Both the position numbers and the translations under genes were made by a program. The notes under the pieces were generated by a model. It was not told the DNA's origin, searched no databases, and was given only the letters and a program-made list of their open reading frames with translations. This document shows positions 12,835-24,500 of a DNA stretch of 64,000 nt, one piece after another. This stretch comes from Anseranas semipalmata (taxonomy: Eukaryota > Chordata > Aves > Anseriformes > Anseranatidae): the NCBI GenBank assembly GCA_013399115.1, contig VXAA01002243.1:6445-70444 (forward strand), in the 5' to 3' direction. Numbering within the stretch: the stretch's first letter is position 1; the number at the start of each line of letters is the position of its first letter.

Positions 12835-14920
12835 AAAAAAGTCCCTGAACACTGTATAGCTACATTACACACTTTGCACTGCTAGAAAGGGGCATTTCTA
12901 TTAGCTGGCACACAGTCTGTGGTCCAACAGCTCTAAAAACATGTTGAAGCGACCTCAGGGTTACCATTCTCCATTTTATGACGATCATTTCCAACCACAG
13001 GAGTAAAAATATCTCTGTATTCCACCTGCTTTTCTCTCTGTGATGTGGGTATCACTTCTCCTTTAGGTAGGTTACAAGTGGGCTGTGCTGCCCTGAACAA
13101 TAGGTTTGATGGTAACTGTTCAAAAAGGGGGGTGAACAATGAAAGAAAGAGGTTATTATTCAGAACACCTGCGTCTTCCTTTGTTCACGGCTGATCAGGA
13201 AGGACAGTGACAGAAACAGGAGTGCATTTAACTATGAGTGTTTGGGAAAGATGAGCTTTAAGCAGGCAAATGGCAGTAAGTATTGCTTGCTATTGGTTAG
13301 AAGGGTTTAAAAATAAGCCTATAGAGCCAGCACAGGAAGGTGTTCTTTGATCATTACTAATCACTTATCTGAACAATGTATGATGTGGGCTTTTAATATA
13401 AGAAAGTGTCTCAGCTAGTACCTTTTCTGCTTTATCTCTTTGTTAGTTTATTGTTTTTCACCTGGAATTTGTATTACAGCATATGAAGACAAGCACAAAC
13501 CTCATGACTTTCAAAATCACCCTGGTGTCACATAAAAATGGCACCCATCTTCTGTCTCTTCCCTCTAAAATACTATTAGTTCCTCCTTCTGACAGTCCAT
13601 TGGATTTTTCTACTTAAGTGTTGGCTTCTATGCTGCTATGCCTTCTCCATTGGTCACAGAGATCTAAACAGATGTCTCCCTTCTCAAAAGAAATGTTTCA
13701 GAATCAAAAGAAGAAATATTCATTTGGAGTTATGGGGAATCCATTAGCAGTCAAAATTATCATCTTCTGTAGAAGAAAGAGGACTGAACCCCCCAAAAGA
13801 AAGCACTGAACCCCACCTGGGTTGTGGGATAGTTTGAAAGCAGTTGCATATCCCTAAATCTCAACATCACTTGTGCTTTTATTATCTTGTATTGATTTTG
13901 ACCAAAATTGCATCCTGCAGCAATGAAAGTTCTGCCACCAAAGAACTACAGATTTTTCTAAACAGGTTCCATTTCAACAAGGACAATACCTTTTCCAGTG
14001 GAATGCAAAAAGGCATCAGAAAATTCCCTGACTGAATTCAGTCACCATACCATGCTCTTGGGAACTTCTTTCCTGACCTCTCCCTGTGTTGCTATATGAT
14101 ATGAAGTCTCTTCAGCATTAGTGTGTGCTGTTTTAAAGTTTTCCATGCAAGAATTAAACCAATGCACCTTTTCATCTCTAACAGAAAAAAAAAAAAACAG
14201 TTCATTGCTGGTAAAACTGGCACTGCTAAGTTTCCTTCTGTGCCTTTCCCCTTTACCTGTGCCAGCTTCTCAGCCACCCTTGCACACGTGTACTTTGTCT
14301 TTTTGACCTTTTCTATAATGAAGGATGGTGGTTTCTGTTTCTGCCTTTTCTCCTCTCCTCTCATAGTTGCATCATGCCTCCACATCCCTCTTGAAGGGCA
14401 TTACAGACACTAAAATGATCTTTGCTATTAGTCAGTCTTCAAATCTCTCCACTGGTTCTGTCTTAGAAGCTACCAGTGATTCAAGCCTTCCTCCTTACTT
14501 TCCAAATGGTTTAAGAACCCATTCTCCCACTGTCCAAGTGCCAAAACTATTTATTTTCCTCTGATAAGCATATGAATGAGATCTGCATAACTGGTAAATG
14601 TAAATTAAGTCTTAGAGCATGACTAATCTGTGTGTCAGGGGCATGGCTTTTGGAAACATGGTGATGGGGATTTGGAGTTCCTGTTGTAAGGGTATGTAGA
14701 AGGAGGGTGTCTGTTTCTTTAAGGATACCTTGTCAAAGGCCTCTTTCAAGGCAACAAGGGATAATAACAAAGGGAGGTAGTGCTGAGAACCAAGTCTGGT
14801 CAATAATGCTCTTTTATGAGAGCATGTGAAAATGTAGGGATGGTTATTCCAGTAGGGTTATCCGATTGAGGACTTCTAAATTGAGAGACAATGACCAGAT
14901 ACAAACCTCCCAGTCTCACT
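12835..14920. other. Non-coding stretch, no element recognised
   Basis: Ordinary AT-rich sequence. The short forward and reverse frames near 14090-14410 overlap each other and contain a poly-Lys/poly-Phe tract caused by an A12 run, so they are not genes. Nothing else could be supported. Confidence 0.6.
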
Positions 14921-14923
14921 AAT

Positions 14924-15330
14924 TGTTGGGCTAGCAAGCTACAGGCACTGCTTCCAGGAAGATTAACCTGGACTTTGCAGTTGATCAGGTTGTGAACCAG
15001 GGAGAGGCAGGCTGGGATAGTTCAGGAAACTGCAGAGCTCTGCAAACCCATTGAAGGCATGCAGGGGAAGAGGGAGCAGGAAAAACAAAGGGTGGGGATA
15101 GGTAGGAAAGGGTATAAAAGGGCTGGTCATATGTAAAATAGCACCAGTCAGTGAAGTTCTCTGGCCGAGCCCTGCACCTGTTCACCACAGTCTGTCCTAT
15201 CTTCTTATATTTCCTGGTTAAATCTTTTCTTAACCCACTCTGTGCACATTCACACTCTCTCTCCCATGTCTATGCATGCTGCAAAGACTACATACCGGCT
15301 CCTGGTGAGACCTGGATGTGGATGACTGAA
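14924..15330 (+). mobile_element. LTR-like unit of an endogenous retrovirus (probable, family unknown)
   Basis: A GC-rich, purine-biased stretch runs into a good TATA box (TATAAAAG at 15113-15120). This is followed by a pyrimidine-rich leader with a TTAAAT word (about 15218) and CCCACTCTGTGCACATTCAC. The order U3-like purine-rich segment, TATA, then pyrimidine-rich R/U5-like segment is what avian ERV LTRs show. A possible left end is TGTTGGG at 14924, but no matching CA end or target duplication was found. No gag, pol or env remnant follows, so if this is an LTR it is solitary or badly decayed. It could also be the promoter of an unannotated transcript. Confidence 0.45.
15113..15120 (+). promoter_or_regulatory. 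TATA box of the LTR-like unit
   Basis: TATAAAAG, set in GGG on both sides, matches the vertebrate TATA consensus. Initiation would be expected about 25-30 bases downstream, near 15145. It is one of the few TATA boxes in the window with a GC-rich context. No coding sequence lies downstream, so any transcript would be non-coding. Confidence 0.45.
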
Positions 15331-15337
15331 CCTCAGT

Positions 15338-16040
15338 GCCAGCTACTACAGTCAGGTCGGGGAAGGGCACTCCAGCTTGTCATGCCAGCTACTGGAGGGA
15401 GTGCAGGGGTCTCAGCACCAGTTGCTGGTGGGACCTGTGTGTAAGGAATTGGTGCCAGCTACTGGAGTCAGGCCAAGGGTGTAGGCCTGTGGGCTGTGGT
15501 GCTAGCTACTGGAGCGAGTGGGGTCCTAGCACGGAATCATAGAATCATAGAATCATTTAGATTGGAAAAGACCTTTAAGATCAAGTCCAACAATCACCTA
15601 ACACCACCAAGGCCACCACTAAACCATGTTCCTAAGGGCCACATCCACACGTCTCTTAAATACCTTCAGAGTTGGTGACTCCACAACTTCCCTGGGCAGC
15701 CTGTTCCAATGCCTAACCACCCTTTCCTTGAAGAAATTCTCATCAGTAGTTGGAGGGGCCATAGCTCTCTGGGCCTAGGAAGGGTCCTGCAGACTTTGTG
15801 CCCAGAGCGCCAGCTACTGTGGGGCTGGCGTGAGTGAACTGGGTGCCAGCAGATGGAGTCAGGCTGAGGTATAGGCCCAAGGACTCTTATGCCAGCTACC
15901 AGAGCGAATGGGGTGTCTCTATGCCGGCTGCTGGAGTGAGTGGGGTCCTAGCATCAGCTACTGGAGTGTGTGGGGGGGTCTTCTAATCCTGGCCACTGAG
16001 ACAGGGAAGATGTGTGTTCCCAAACCAGGTACTGGAGACG
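15338..16040. repeat. Degenerate minisatellite with core GCCAGCTACTGGA, split by a CR1
   Basis: About twelve degenerate copies of the core word occur at 15338, 15384, 15417, 15454, 15501, 15809, 15845, 15891, 15923, 15951, about 15986 and about 16024. Most are followed by GTCAGG or GAGTGGGGTC. A longer period of about 80 bases is also visible: the stretch starting at 15453 (core, AGTCAGG, TAGGCC, second core, GAGCGAGTGGGGT) matches the one starting at 15844 in the same order. A CR1 copy (15535-15752) interrupts the array, so the array is older than that insertion. Several ERV LTRs carry tandem repeats like this next to the promoter, which fits the unit to its left. Confidence 0.75.
15535..15752 (-). 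mobile_element. CR1 LINE 3' end fragment inserted in the minisatellite
   Basis: On the + strand it opens with two clean AATCATAG octamers and a third partial one, then TTGGAAAAGACCTTTAAGAT and the complement of the CR1 untranslated region (CACCACTAAACCATGTTCCT). It ends in the complement of the coding end, with words for 'GTTCCAATGCCTAACCACCC'. The element is on the minus strand, about 218 bases long and 5'-truncated. It is less diverged than the copies at 5.9 and 37.9 kb, so it is probably a younger insertion. Confidence 0.93.
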
Positions 16041-16800
16041 GGAGGGACTGGTGTGAGTGAGGCAGGTGCAGGGCTCCACAGTGGAGGCTGGAGTGGGGCA
16101 ACAGCTCACAGCCTATTTGTGCTGCATGTTTTCAGTGAACTCCAAGCTGGACTAGCCGGCGAGCAGACAACCCGTGAAGTGGGTAAGGTGCCCGGGATCT
16201 GGGCAGCGGTGCTGGATGGACAAAGGGGCTGTGCCAGTACTCGAATGATCCACAAATGTGTGTGCTTATGAACCTAGAGAGTGCTGTGTGTGTGCCTGCA
16301 CTAGTGAACTTCTTCCTCTAGCAGCCGGAGAGGAGGAAGGCGTCTCAGCTATCTGTATTTATGTTTTACATGAGTCTTGTGTGTAAATGCTGTTGAAAAC
16401 AGCCCCTGGCTGGGGCAGCCTGTGTGACCGGTCATGTCTGTGTCCTGACTCTGTGTGTGTCTGGGTGTCTCTGGGTTACATGCTCAGCTTTGCTACTGGT
16501 TGAACCTGTGAAGGAAAAAGCAGCAGTCACATCCCCCAGCCTGGGATGAGACCCTGGGACCCAGGCACCAGGCTGGGTCCCAGTAGCTGGACAGGATCTG
16601 TCCCGGGCTGGAGTGGCTGGAGGAGGCGGCTGCACTCTTTACCTCACCCAACGCCTGCCATATACATCTGCTGCTTAAATGATCCCTTCTTCACTCCTAT
16701 CTGTGGTCTCTCCTGTTGGCAGCAGGAAAGCACATATGCTAAAGGACAACCAGGTTTCCACTGGGCATCAGTCACCCTAGTCCCTCATCCTTAGAATAGC
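16041..16800. other. GC-rich tail of the 15-16.8 kb domain, TG-rich
   Basis: This continues the elevated GC content of the LTR/minisatellite domain and holds loose TGTGTG runs at 16256-16296 and 16450-16475. Composition returns to the AT-rich background near 16800. Whether it belongs to the same transposon is not clear. The overlapping short frames here show no protein family. Confidence 0.45.
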
Positions 16801-17013
16801 AATTTTCAGTTTTAGCTACACTTCTGAAACACTTGCACCTGGTTCTAGCTTTTTCTCCTGCTTCATGGTACAAACAAAGCAAAATATAAATTAAAAGCAG
16901 ATATGACTCAAATATTTGGACAAAACATATTTTAACTATTACAAAAATTAGTTTCTGACACTGAATTAATAGGCTTGTAAGGCTATTACTTTGCCAGTGC
17001 ACACTACTACAAA

Positions 17014-17067
17014 TAGAATATACTAGATATACTAGATATGCTAGAATATACTAGAATATACTAGACT
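17014..17067. repeat. Short tandem array of ATACTAG(A/AT)-type units
   Basis: Five to six imperfect copies of a 9-10 base unit built on ATACTAGAATAT / ATACTAGAT. CTAG recurs at a regular spacing. No known family is evident. It is likely a local slippage product. Confidence 0.85.
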
Positions 17068-18390
17068 AAGAGCTGAACTTGATTATTTTTATTGTCACAA
17101 TTCCTTCCCTTCCAGTATGAAGTTCTCTAATTATAGCCAGCTGTTTCTTTCTAGGTAAGTGCATGCTGTTGTTTGATGTCAAGCTAAATCTGATTTAGAT
17201 CACATAGTTACCAGGCAAAGATTTTTCTCTTCACCACATCTTCTTATCCACTCTCAGCAACTGAAGTGAGTAAAACATTTGAAAATCACTGCAGGTCAAC
17301 GGGGTGAGTGTAGCAGGTTTGAGCTGTGCGAACACACTTACAGACCTAGCTGAGGTTTGTTCAAACATATAAGGTCAAATAATTCAAGGAGGCAAATCAA
17401 AATCCAAGTCAACATGGAGAAGAATGAAAATTCCTCCTGCTGTTTCCTCCAAATAATTGCATTACAATAAGCCTATTAACATGTCATACAAATAAATACA
17501 ATGGCTTATATTTGTTTTATTCAGGCTTTGCCTCTCAGTGACCTACTTCTTATTTGACAGAGTCCCTTATCTGTCTGATTTTAGGATACAAAAGTATTAT
17601 CCAATCTGAGTTCACTTTTACCCTGTTCTGATATTTCAGATTTGGCTAATATGTAGTGCAAAACTGGCAGTAGTCTCACCACCAGTCTTGGCAGATTCTG
17701 TCTTAAAAGCCTGAAATCATACATTAAGTGTGTCTTGGTAACTGACTGGTCCTGGGCAAGTCTTTTCTGAGAAGCTGTTGTGTCAGACAAAGAAAATTAA
17801 TCCTTCATGGGACGGAAATGAATGCAAGATGAGGAAGATTGCCTGCAGTCTATTGAAAGGCCACCTTTGATCCATGACAGTACTGTTTGATAACTTTCAT
17901 ACTGACAGATTTAGGGATTCCTTAACTCACCAAAGCCATTAGAAAACAGAAAAATAACCCAGCACATAGGAATGTAGCTACATGTTTTCAGAGCATTAGC
18001 CTGATATCAGGTTAGAGTTACTTTGAAATCCTTTTATTTTTTTACTTAAATATTTTGGTTCTTTTTCATTTTTGAAAAGTGGCTTCCAACTTTTTCCATC
18101 AAAAAGATAGCTGTTATGTTTTGAAACATTTCAACTAATGCCCACGGAAACATTCTGATGAAGAGGAAGGAGTCCAGTCTACAGTTACCAGGCTTATGGT
18201 GAGCCAAGGTGCTACAACTCTGTTTATGCATCTGGTTAATATATACCTACTACAAACAAAAGAGCAAAAGAAACTGTATATAGTTATAACCAGCAATCAG
18301 TAAATAACTTTTACATTCCTTTTTTCCCTTGAAGAAGGAAAAAAGCATATTAGCTGCAATGTGATGGATTGTAGAGTAATTGCTTTAGGT
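17068..18390. other. Non-coding stretch, no element recognised
   Basis: AT-rich sequence with stops in all frames. I see nothing that can be called. Confidence 0.6.
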
Positions 18391-18394
18391 CCTT

Positions 18395-18549
18395 TTAGCA
18401 AGCCTGTCAGAGTTCAAGAAGTACTTGGACAAGGCTGTCAGACATATAGTTTGATTTTTGGGTGGTCCTGTGTGGAGCCAGGAATTGGACTTGATGATCA
18501 TTGTGGGTCCCTTCCAACTCAGGATATTCTATGATTCGGTGATTTACTG
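18395..18549 (+). mobile_element. CR1 LINE 3' end fragment
   Basis: Forward-strand CR1 tail. It begins in the last codons of the ORF (TCAGAGTTCAAGAAGTACTT, the EFKKYLD-like end). It passes through GGACTTGATGATCATTGTGG and GTCCCTTCCAACTCAGGATA, and closes with three octamers: ATTCTATG at 18526, ATTCGGTG at 18534 and ATTTACTG at 18542. The decay of the octamers from left to right fits the known CR1 3' structure. Only about 155 bases remain. Confidence 0.92.
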
Positions 18550-21500
18550 AAGCAATGAGGAGAAATTTGAGAGTGGACAGAGGGTCAGTAGCAATAGCAA
18601 CAACCTCCTTCTCTGTCATGGTTATTCAGCTAAGTTAGAAAGGTTAAAAGGACAGTCCAGTTATCCACAGATACTTTTAACACCTAGGTATAACTGTCTT
18701 TATCTAGTGGGATAACACTGAAATATCCTCTCAATATCTTTTGTAGGCTAAATAGTGGCAGAAGGACTTTATTTTAAAATTGAAAATTTTTAAAATTGAA
18801 ACAACGAGATGTCTATATTTGGTGGCACATGTTTGATTTTTCAGTCTGGAAGAAAAAAGACTTCAGGAAGGAGAGAGGACAATAATAGGGACATGTGTAC
18901 ACTGCACATGGAATGGCCATGTGAAAGGCTGAACACAAGGACCAAAATTTACTTGTGATCCCTTCCTCCCCACCCCACCCCCCACTTCCACTGCACAATT
19001 TACATTTCCATTCACCTCCCCCAGTCCCCCATTTTGGCTCATTTGGGCATCCTTGTGATCAGCTGTGGCTGACGCCTGAAGACCTGATCCTGGACAGAGT
19101 GAGCTGTGTGCCTTCATGTACCCTTTTCAATGCTATACTGTTATCTCTTTTGGTACCTCAGAGTGGTAATACATAAAATTTCTATTTGGTGTCTGCCAAC
19201 TACAGAAAAGCAGTTAGAAGGTCCAAGAAGATTCTTACTTAGCTTCAGACTCACTTTTATTATTTACAAACAAAAATACTTTACAGTTGAAGGGATAAAA
19301 GAGTGAACAAGTTTCTCCCAACGCTGCAGAGATTTTCTTTTTTTTTTCACTAACACATCACAAGATCTAGAGAAGCTAGAGACAGAGCTAACTTCCTCAT
19401 TTGCTTCCCTACTATCTTTTTGTAGTTCTGATATTGTTATTTGAGAACCATTGCTACAAAATATAGGTCCTTCAGCCCAGTTTTCAAGCCCAGGATTCAA
19501 TACATAAATACACACCTATGAAAAAAAAGTCATATAGTAGTATTCAGTTCTGCATCATTTTCAAGGATAAGATGGTAGAAAGAAGGGAAACTAAATTCAA
19601 ATTAAACAATCATTTTAATTCAACGAAGCAAAAAAAAAAAAGTTTTTCTGCAGCAACATAAAGTATTTTCCTTTCAGATTTCCAATAACTCAGGACAATG
19701 TATATTTAAGAAAATTAGTGTATTGCTGATTAAGACATTTAAACTTTCTGCAAGCAGTAAATAAGGTATTGGATAACATTTTCAATTAAGGAAGAAGAAA
19801 ACATTTTATAATACTGAAGTCTTGCTAATATTATAAAGATAACATTCTCTGTCTTTCATTAAATAATATCTGACTTTGAATACGATTTCCTTTGGCTTGA
19901 CTATTTTGCAATGCAAATCCAGGGAATCCATGTAAGACTGTGTGCATGCACAGACAAATTACATTCAGATTACAGAGCAAAGTATTCAGAAGCTGGGAAA
20001 CATTGCCATTCACGTTCCTATTACTGCTACTATATTAATATGAGTAAGCTCAAGTATAACGTTAATTGCATGATCTCGACCTTATTTTCCTTTGGGCAAC
20101 ACAGTAGTCTGAAGGAAGATTGTTCCCTAAAAGGAACATGTCTGTTATAATTAGAATTTCTTCTTTTCCTCAACACTTTTCTTTTGTTTTGTTGCCTGAA
20201 AATTATTTATATTTAGGAGGAAAACATTTTTTTTTCCTTGCTGGGTTTTTGTAAGTATTTTTTTTCTCAGTAGCACATAGCTGTTTCACAAGCATCCTTT
20301 TCAAAAGAAGAGAAAAGGGACAAAACTTTTCAGTAGTTTAAATTCACCTAAAAGAGATTTCTGAAACCTCTTTTTCACTATATTTAGCATTGCATGGTAC
20401 TTTGCATGTCCAGGGCAAGCATCTTTCTCCCTTCAGTTGCATTTCTGAGAGCTCTGCACAGGTTCTGAATGCAACACCCAGAAAACAAGGCTGACACAAT
20501 CCACAATGGTAACAATCCACAAAACATTCTGGAGGCATGCTCAGCCCCACACAGTCACAGGGGCATGGCAGACACAGAATCCATTTCCCCTGGCCAGCAC
20601 TCCGCCACTGTGCACATAAAATTTCTTAGTAGTACTCTTCCATATTTGATTGGGCAAGTGATGAAGGGAAGATGGGTTTTACCCTTCTTCCTCACATGAA
20701 TAATATAAATGGCATAGATTTACAGCAGCAAATTGCACCAGGGCCCGTTCCAGAGGCCAGCTGGCACCACCAACCCACATTCACACCAGTGAGTTCTCTC
20801 AGACTCCAGCTGTTGTGGCCTCATCCAAACCGCATCCTGGGATTGATCTCAGCCTGTGCTAAAACTGAGCTGTGCCTGGGAACTGCCCAGAGCCATCCCA
20901 GCTGGCACAGCCCATAACCATGCTGCGGACATCATGAACAATTTGCCCAAGTAGACGATGGAGATCCAGTGCCCGTTCCCATGCTCTGGCACTGTTCAGT
21001 GCGTATTCTTTCAAGGAAAAAAAACATTGATGGGCAAAAGACCGTGGCAACACTACTCCATTCTGCCTCTGTCCTCCAAACATCCTGAAAAGAGCCAGGG
21101 TTTGAAAAGATGGCCAGAACTGAGCCTGTGGCCAACATCTGGTGGCTCAACAGGATCTGTATAGCTACACATACACAATCTTGCACACCCCTCAATTTTT
21201 GTGAATAGAGGAGTTAATCAGGTTCAAGACTGCATGCATGCCAAGCCACAATTCTAAGGCTAGCAAAAATTTTTGTTCTCATCCTCTAAAAATGGGACAG
21301 AAATTTAGGGGCAGGGGTGGGGGGCAACAGTTGTTTTGTCCTTTGTATACAATTACAAAATAAACAGTAAATTTCAACATTGAAAAGTGTTTCAGACACT
21401 AGCTTTACTGGTATGACATAATCACCAATTAATGCAGTGATTGTAGAAGCATAGTTCTTATCTAATAATATTGAAGGAAGTTGTACTGTGTTTGTATATG

Positions 21501-24500
21501 CAGTGATGGCAAGTGGGCAAAGCTCATATCATTTTGTAATAACCATTTTGCCTTGTCATGGGTGTCTGGGTGAAATTTACTTCTTGTTTTGATTTTCTTG
21601 CTAATTTAGAATTTTGGAGGTTTCAGCTGGATAATCTTGTTATATAAGGATCTTCACCCAAACACTTCACATATCTTCAATGACTTTGTTTACAAGAGTC
21701 TTGTGGCTGGAATCAATATCTGACTACATATTTGACTAAATGTGCAGATGCAGGCATCTAATTAACTGTAGTGTTTACCATGCATTTATACAGCCAAATC
21801 CTTCTCAGAAAGCTATCAAATGGTAACACAGGCCTTGCTTTGGCACAGAGCACAGCATTGCTTGATATTCTTCAAGGCACAGCTAATCTGTGAAGCACAG
21901 TCTTCTTGGTTAAGAACAAAGATTCTCCTACTGGGAGTGGCTCATGTCTGCCCACCTTTTCCTAGCCACACCACGCAGTAACATGGTGAGTAAAAAAGAT
22001 GTGCTGGTGCCAAGCCAAATGTCTGGTGGGATCAGGAGAGCTTTAAAAGTAGCAGGCAGTATTCGCACAGGAAAGGTAGGTGGGCAATGTGCTCCGTGGT
22101 CCTTTGGCCTCCATGCCTCGCCACAGAGCCTCAGGGCTGCCAGCTGAGATCCAGGAGGTACCTGGGTTGTAGTGCTGGAGCAGCACCTGGAGATGCTCTG
22201 CAAAGCCCTGGGAATCCACAGGGAAGGAGTCGCTCAGCTCCGTGCTCCTTCTGCTTTGCCTCGGGCCAGTGCTCAGAACATAAGTGTCAAAACACTAGTC
22301 CAACAGTTTTTGGTCATGGGACATTAGAATTATCCGAAACAATAATCAATAGTAGACCAACTAGCTCTGATGTCCTGGCAAGCAGAAAGCTGGATAACTG
22401 TATTCCGGCTACCTAAATTCTCCAGATACATTCATGGAGTAAAGCTTTGTTATTTTTCTTCTTAGCTAGTTGCATAGTGTGACAATATAACACACTTCAC
22501 TGAAGAAGTGACAATTTTAATTGTGAACAAAATGATTAAAATTCATATGGTGCTGATTTTGTGCAATTAGCAAAATAAATAAATACACTGTGTACTTCTG
22601 TTCTCCCTCTTTGATGAAAGATATGTGTAGGATTGTTATCCAGTGTTAAATGCATAGATGATTTTTTGATAGATATCAACAAACCTGAAATATCTGGAGT
22701 GTTGCTGGCCTGTGAGAATAACAATGTTATCACTGTGATAATGTTACAGACATCTTCCTAGAGCTCATTACCTACCTACATGTATGGCTGATATCCAAGC
22801 TACCCATGCTCCAGGTCCTAAACCATTAAAATTACCTGCCAAAGTAAATGATCACAACAAAAGTGAACAGCCGACATTATGCTCATCATCTCCTGTATTA
22901 CTTATGCTAGATTATAACTGCTTCGTTAAGTGACTATAATACTGCCTCTAGTAATATCTACGCATATGCAAGGTTTTATTTTGACAGAGGCAGCTCCAGG
23001 GTTAAAGGGACTCTGGTTTTAGAAGCTTGGTAAGTACCTTGCTGCAATTAAAATCACATGAACTCAGAGCAGTCTCAGAACATGTGTTGTGTCTGGGGTG
23101 ATCAGAACCCATGACTGAGGACACACAAGTTTGTCATTTTGAAGAGGAGATTAAATGGACCTGGGGAACAGTCATTAGCACTGTGATAAGAGGAAACTGT
23201 CCAACAGACTCTGTTCTCTCCTCCCTTTCCTTCCCTTAAACCAAATTGCTGAAGTAATAGTACATTTCTTAAAATGCTTGATTACTCTTTTTCTGTCACC
23301 TTCACCTAGGAAGAAAATGTCTTATCTACTTTGTCAGAGGTATGGCTAAAAACCTTCTGAAGAAATATGTGATAAAGAAGTGGTCTGCTTTTCAGTTTCT
23401 CTATTGCTGTGCTCCCGCTGGATTCAAGAGGCAAGTGTGGCCAGTGGGTTTTTAATCTGACTTCATCTTCTGCATCTGGTGCAGCTTCTTGAGTGGCTTG
23501 CTTACTGCCCATTCTTGGAAAGAACAAAAAACCTCTAACTTACCTTTTACTTCCCAATGGACCCTTATGGAGTATCTGTAAGATTGACCAGCCCTTTGAG
23601 ACACTCTGGTTTAAATACATTTGCCAGTTACTGCCATGTAGTAAACCTCAGAGACCATGTCCAGACTTGACTTGCCAGGACGTGTCCTGGTTCCTCACAA
23701 GGCTGGGCGCATGCTGCTCCTGTGAAGAAGAGAGAGACAAAGGGAGCTCAACCATACCTGGGTTTCCTGCCAGCGTGGAGCCCCAAGGCAGCCAGGCCAC
23801 AGGACCTTGGAAGTACTCCTGGATCCCCTAGAGATATACAGACATCCTCCTTTCTTCCCTGCTTACTCCTAATAATACAGGAATTTGAATGAAAGTCTTA
23901 CTTCATTTACAAAGTATCATCTGGTCATGAAGTGCAAAAATGCCACAAATCTGTGCCAGGTACCGTATGTGTGATAACTCACAGGAAAAAGACCTATGAG
24001 ATTTCCAGTCCTCAGGAAGAATGATACAGCCCTTTGAAACTAGCAGCTGTGTAAAATTAGGAAGGCCTAAATGTCAGTGAAATACAGGACGTCCTTGTTG
24101 TTCTTGACCTTTTAGCTGTCTTCATGCCGTGAAACTTAAATAAAAGACTTCATTAAAAACTACCACAGCTATGACCTGCAGAAAATTCAGTTACTCTGTT
24201 TTGTTCAACAAATGGATCTCACAATCAGCAGCAAAAGAAAAGATGACTCAATGGAAAAATGGAATGTATATAAAACCTTAGGAAAAAAAAAAAAAAAAGG
24301 GCTCTGGGAGAAAAGCAAATCAATTGACCTACCAGGAAATCAGGATGTTCTTAAGAAAGCAATTGTAGTTCCTTTACTAACAACAGTGAACTATGGAAGA
24401 AAGGGTCCGTTTAACTACCATTTGTGAAGACATTAGGGCAAAAACTGCGTCAATTGATGGATCTCTCCCCTGGGTTGCCATGCAGCCCTCTGTGTTCATC

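Noticed and set aside
18961..18985. C-rich tract as a G-quadruplex on the minus strand
   Set aside because: Only three long C-runs occur close together. The fourth needed run is just two bases long.
20344..20550. Cys-rich 68-codon minus-strand frame
   Set aside because: Cysteine spacing was considered for a small secreted protein, but there is no signal peptide, no splice borders and no known motif.
21308..21324. G-rich tract as a G-quadruplex
   Set aside because: Three G-runs only (4, 4 and 6 bases). A four-run fold would need two-G layers, which are weak.
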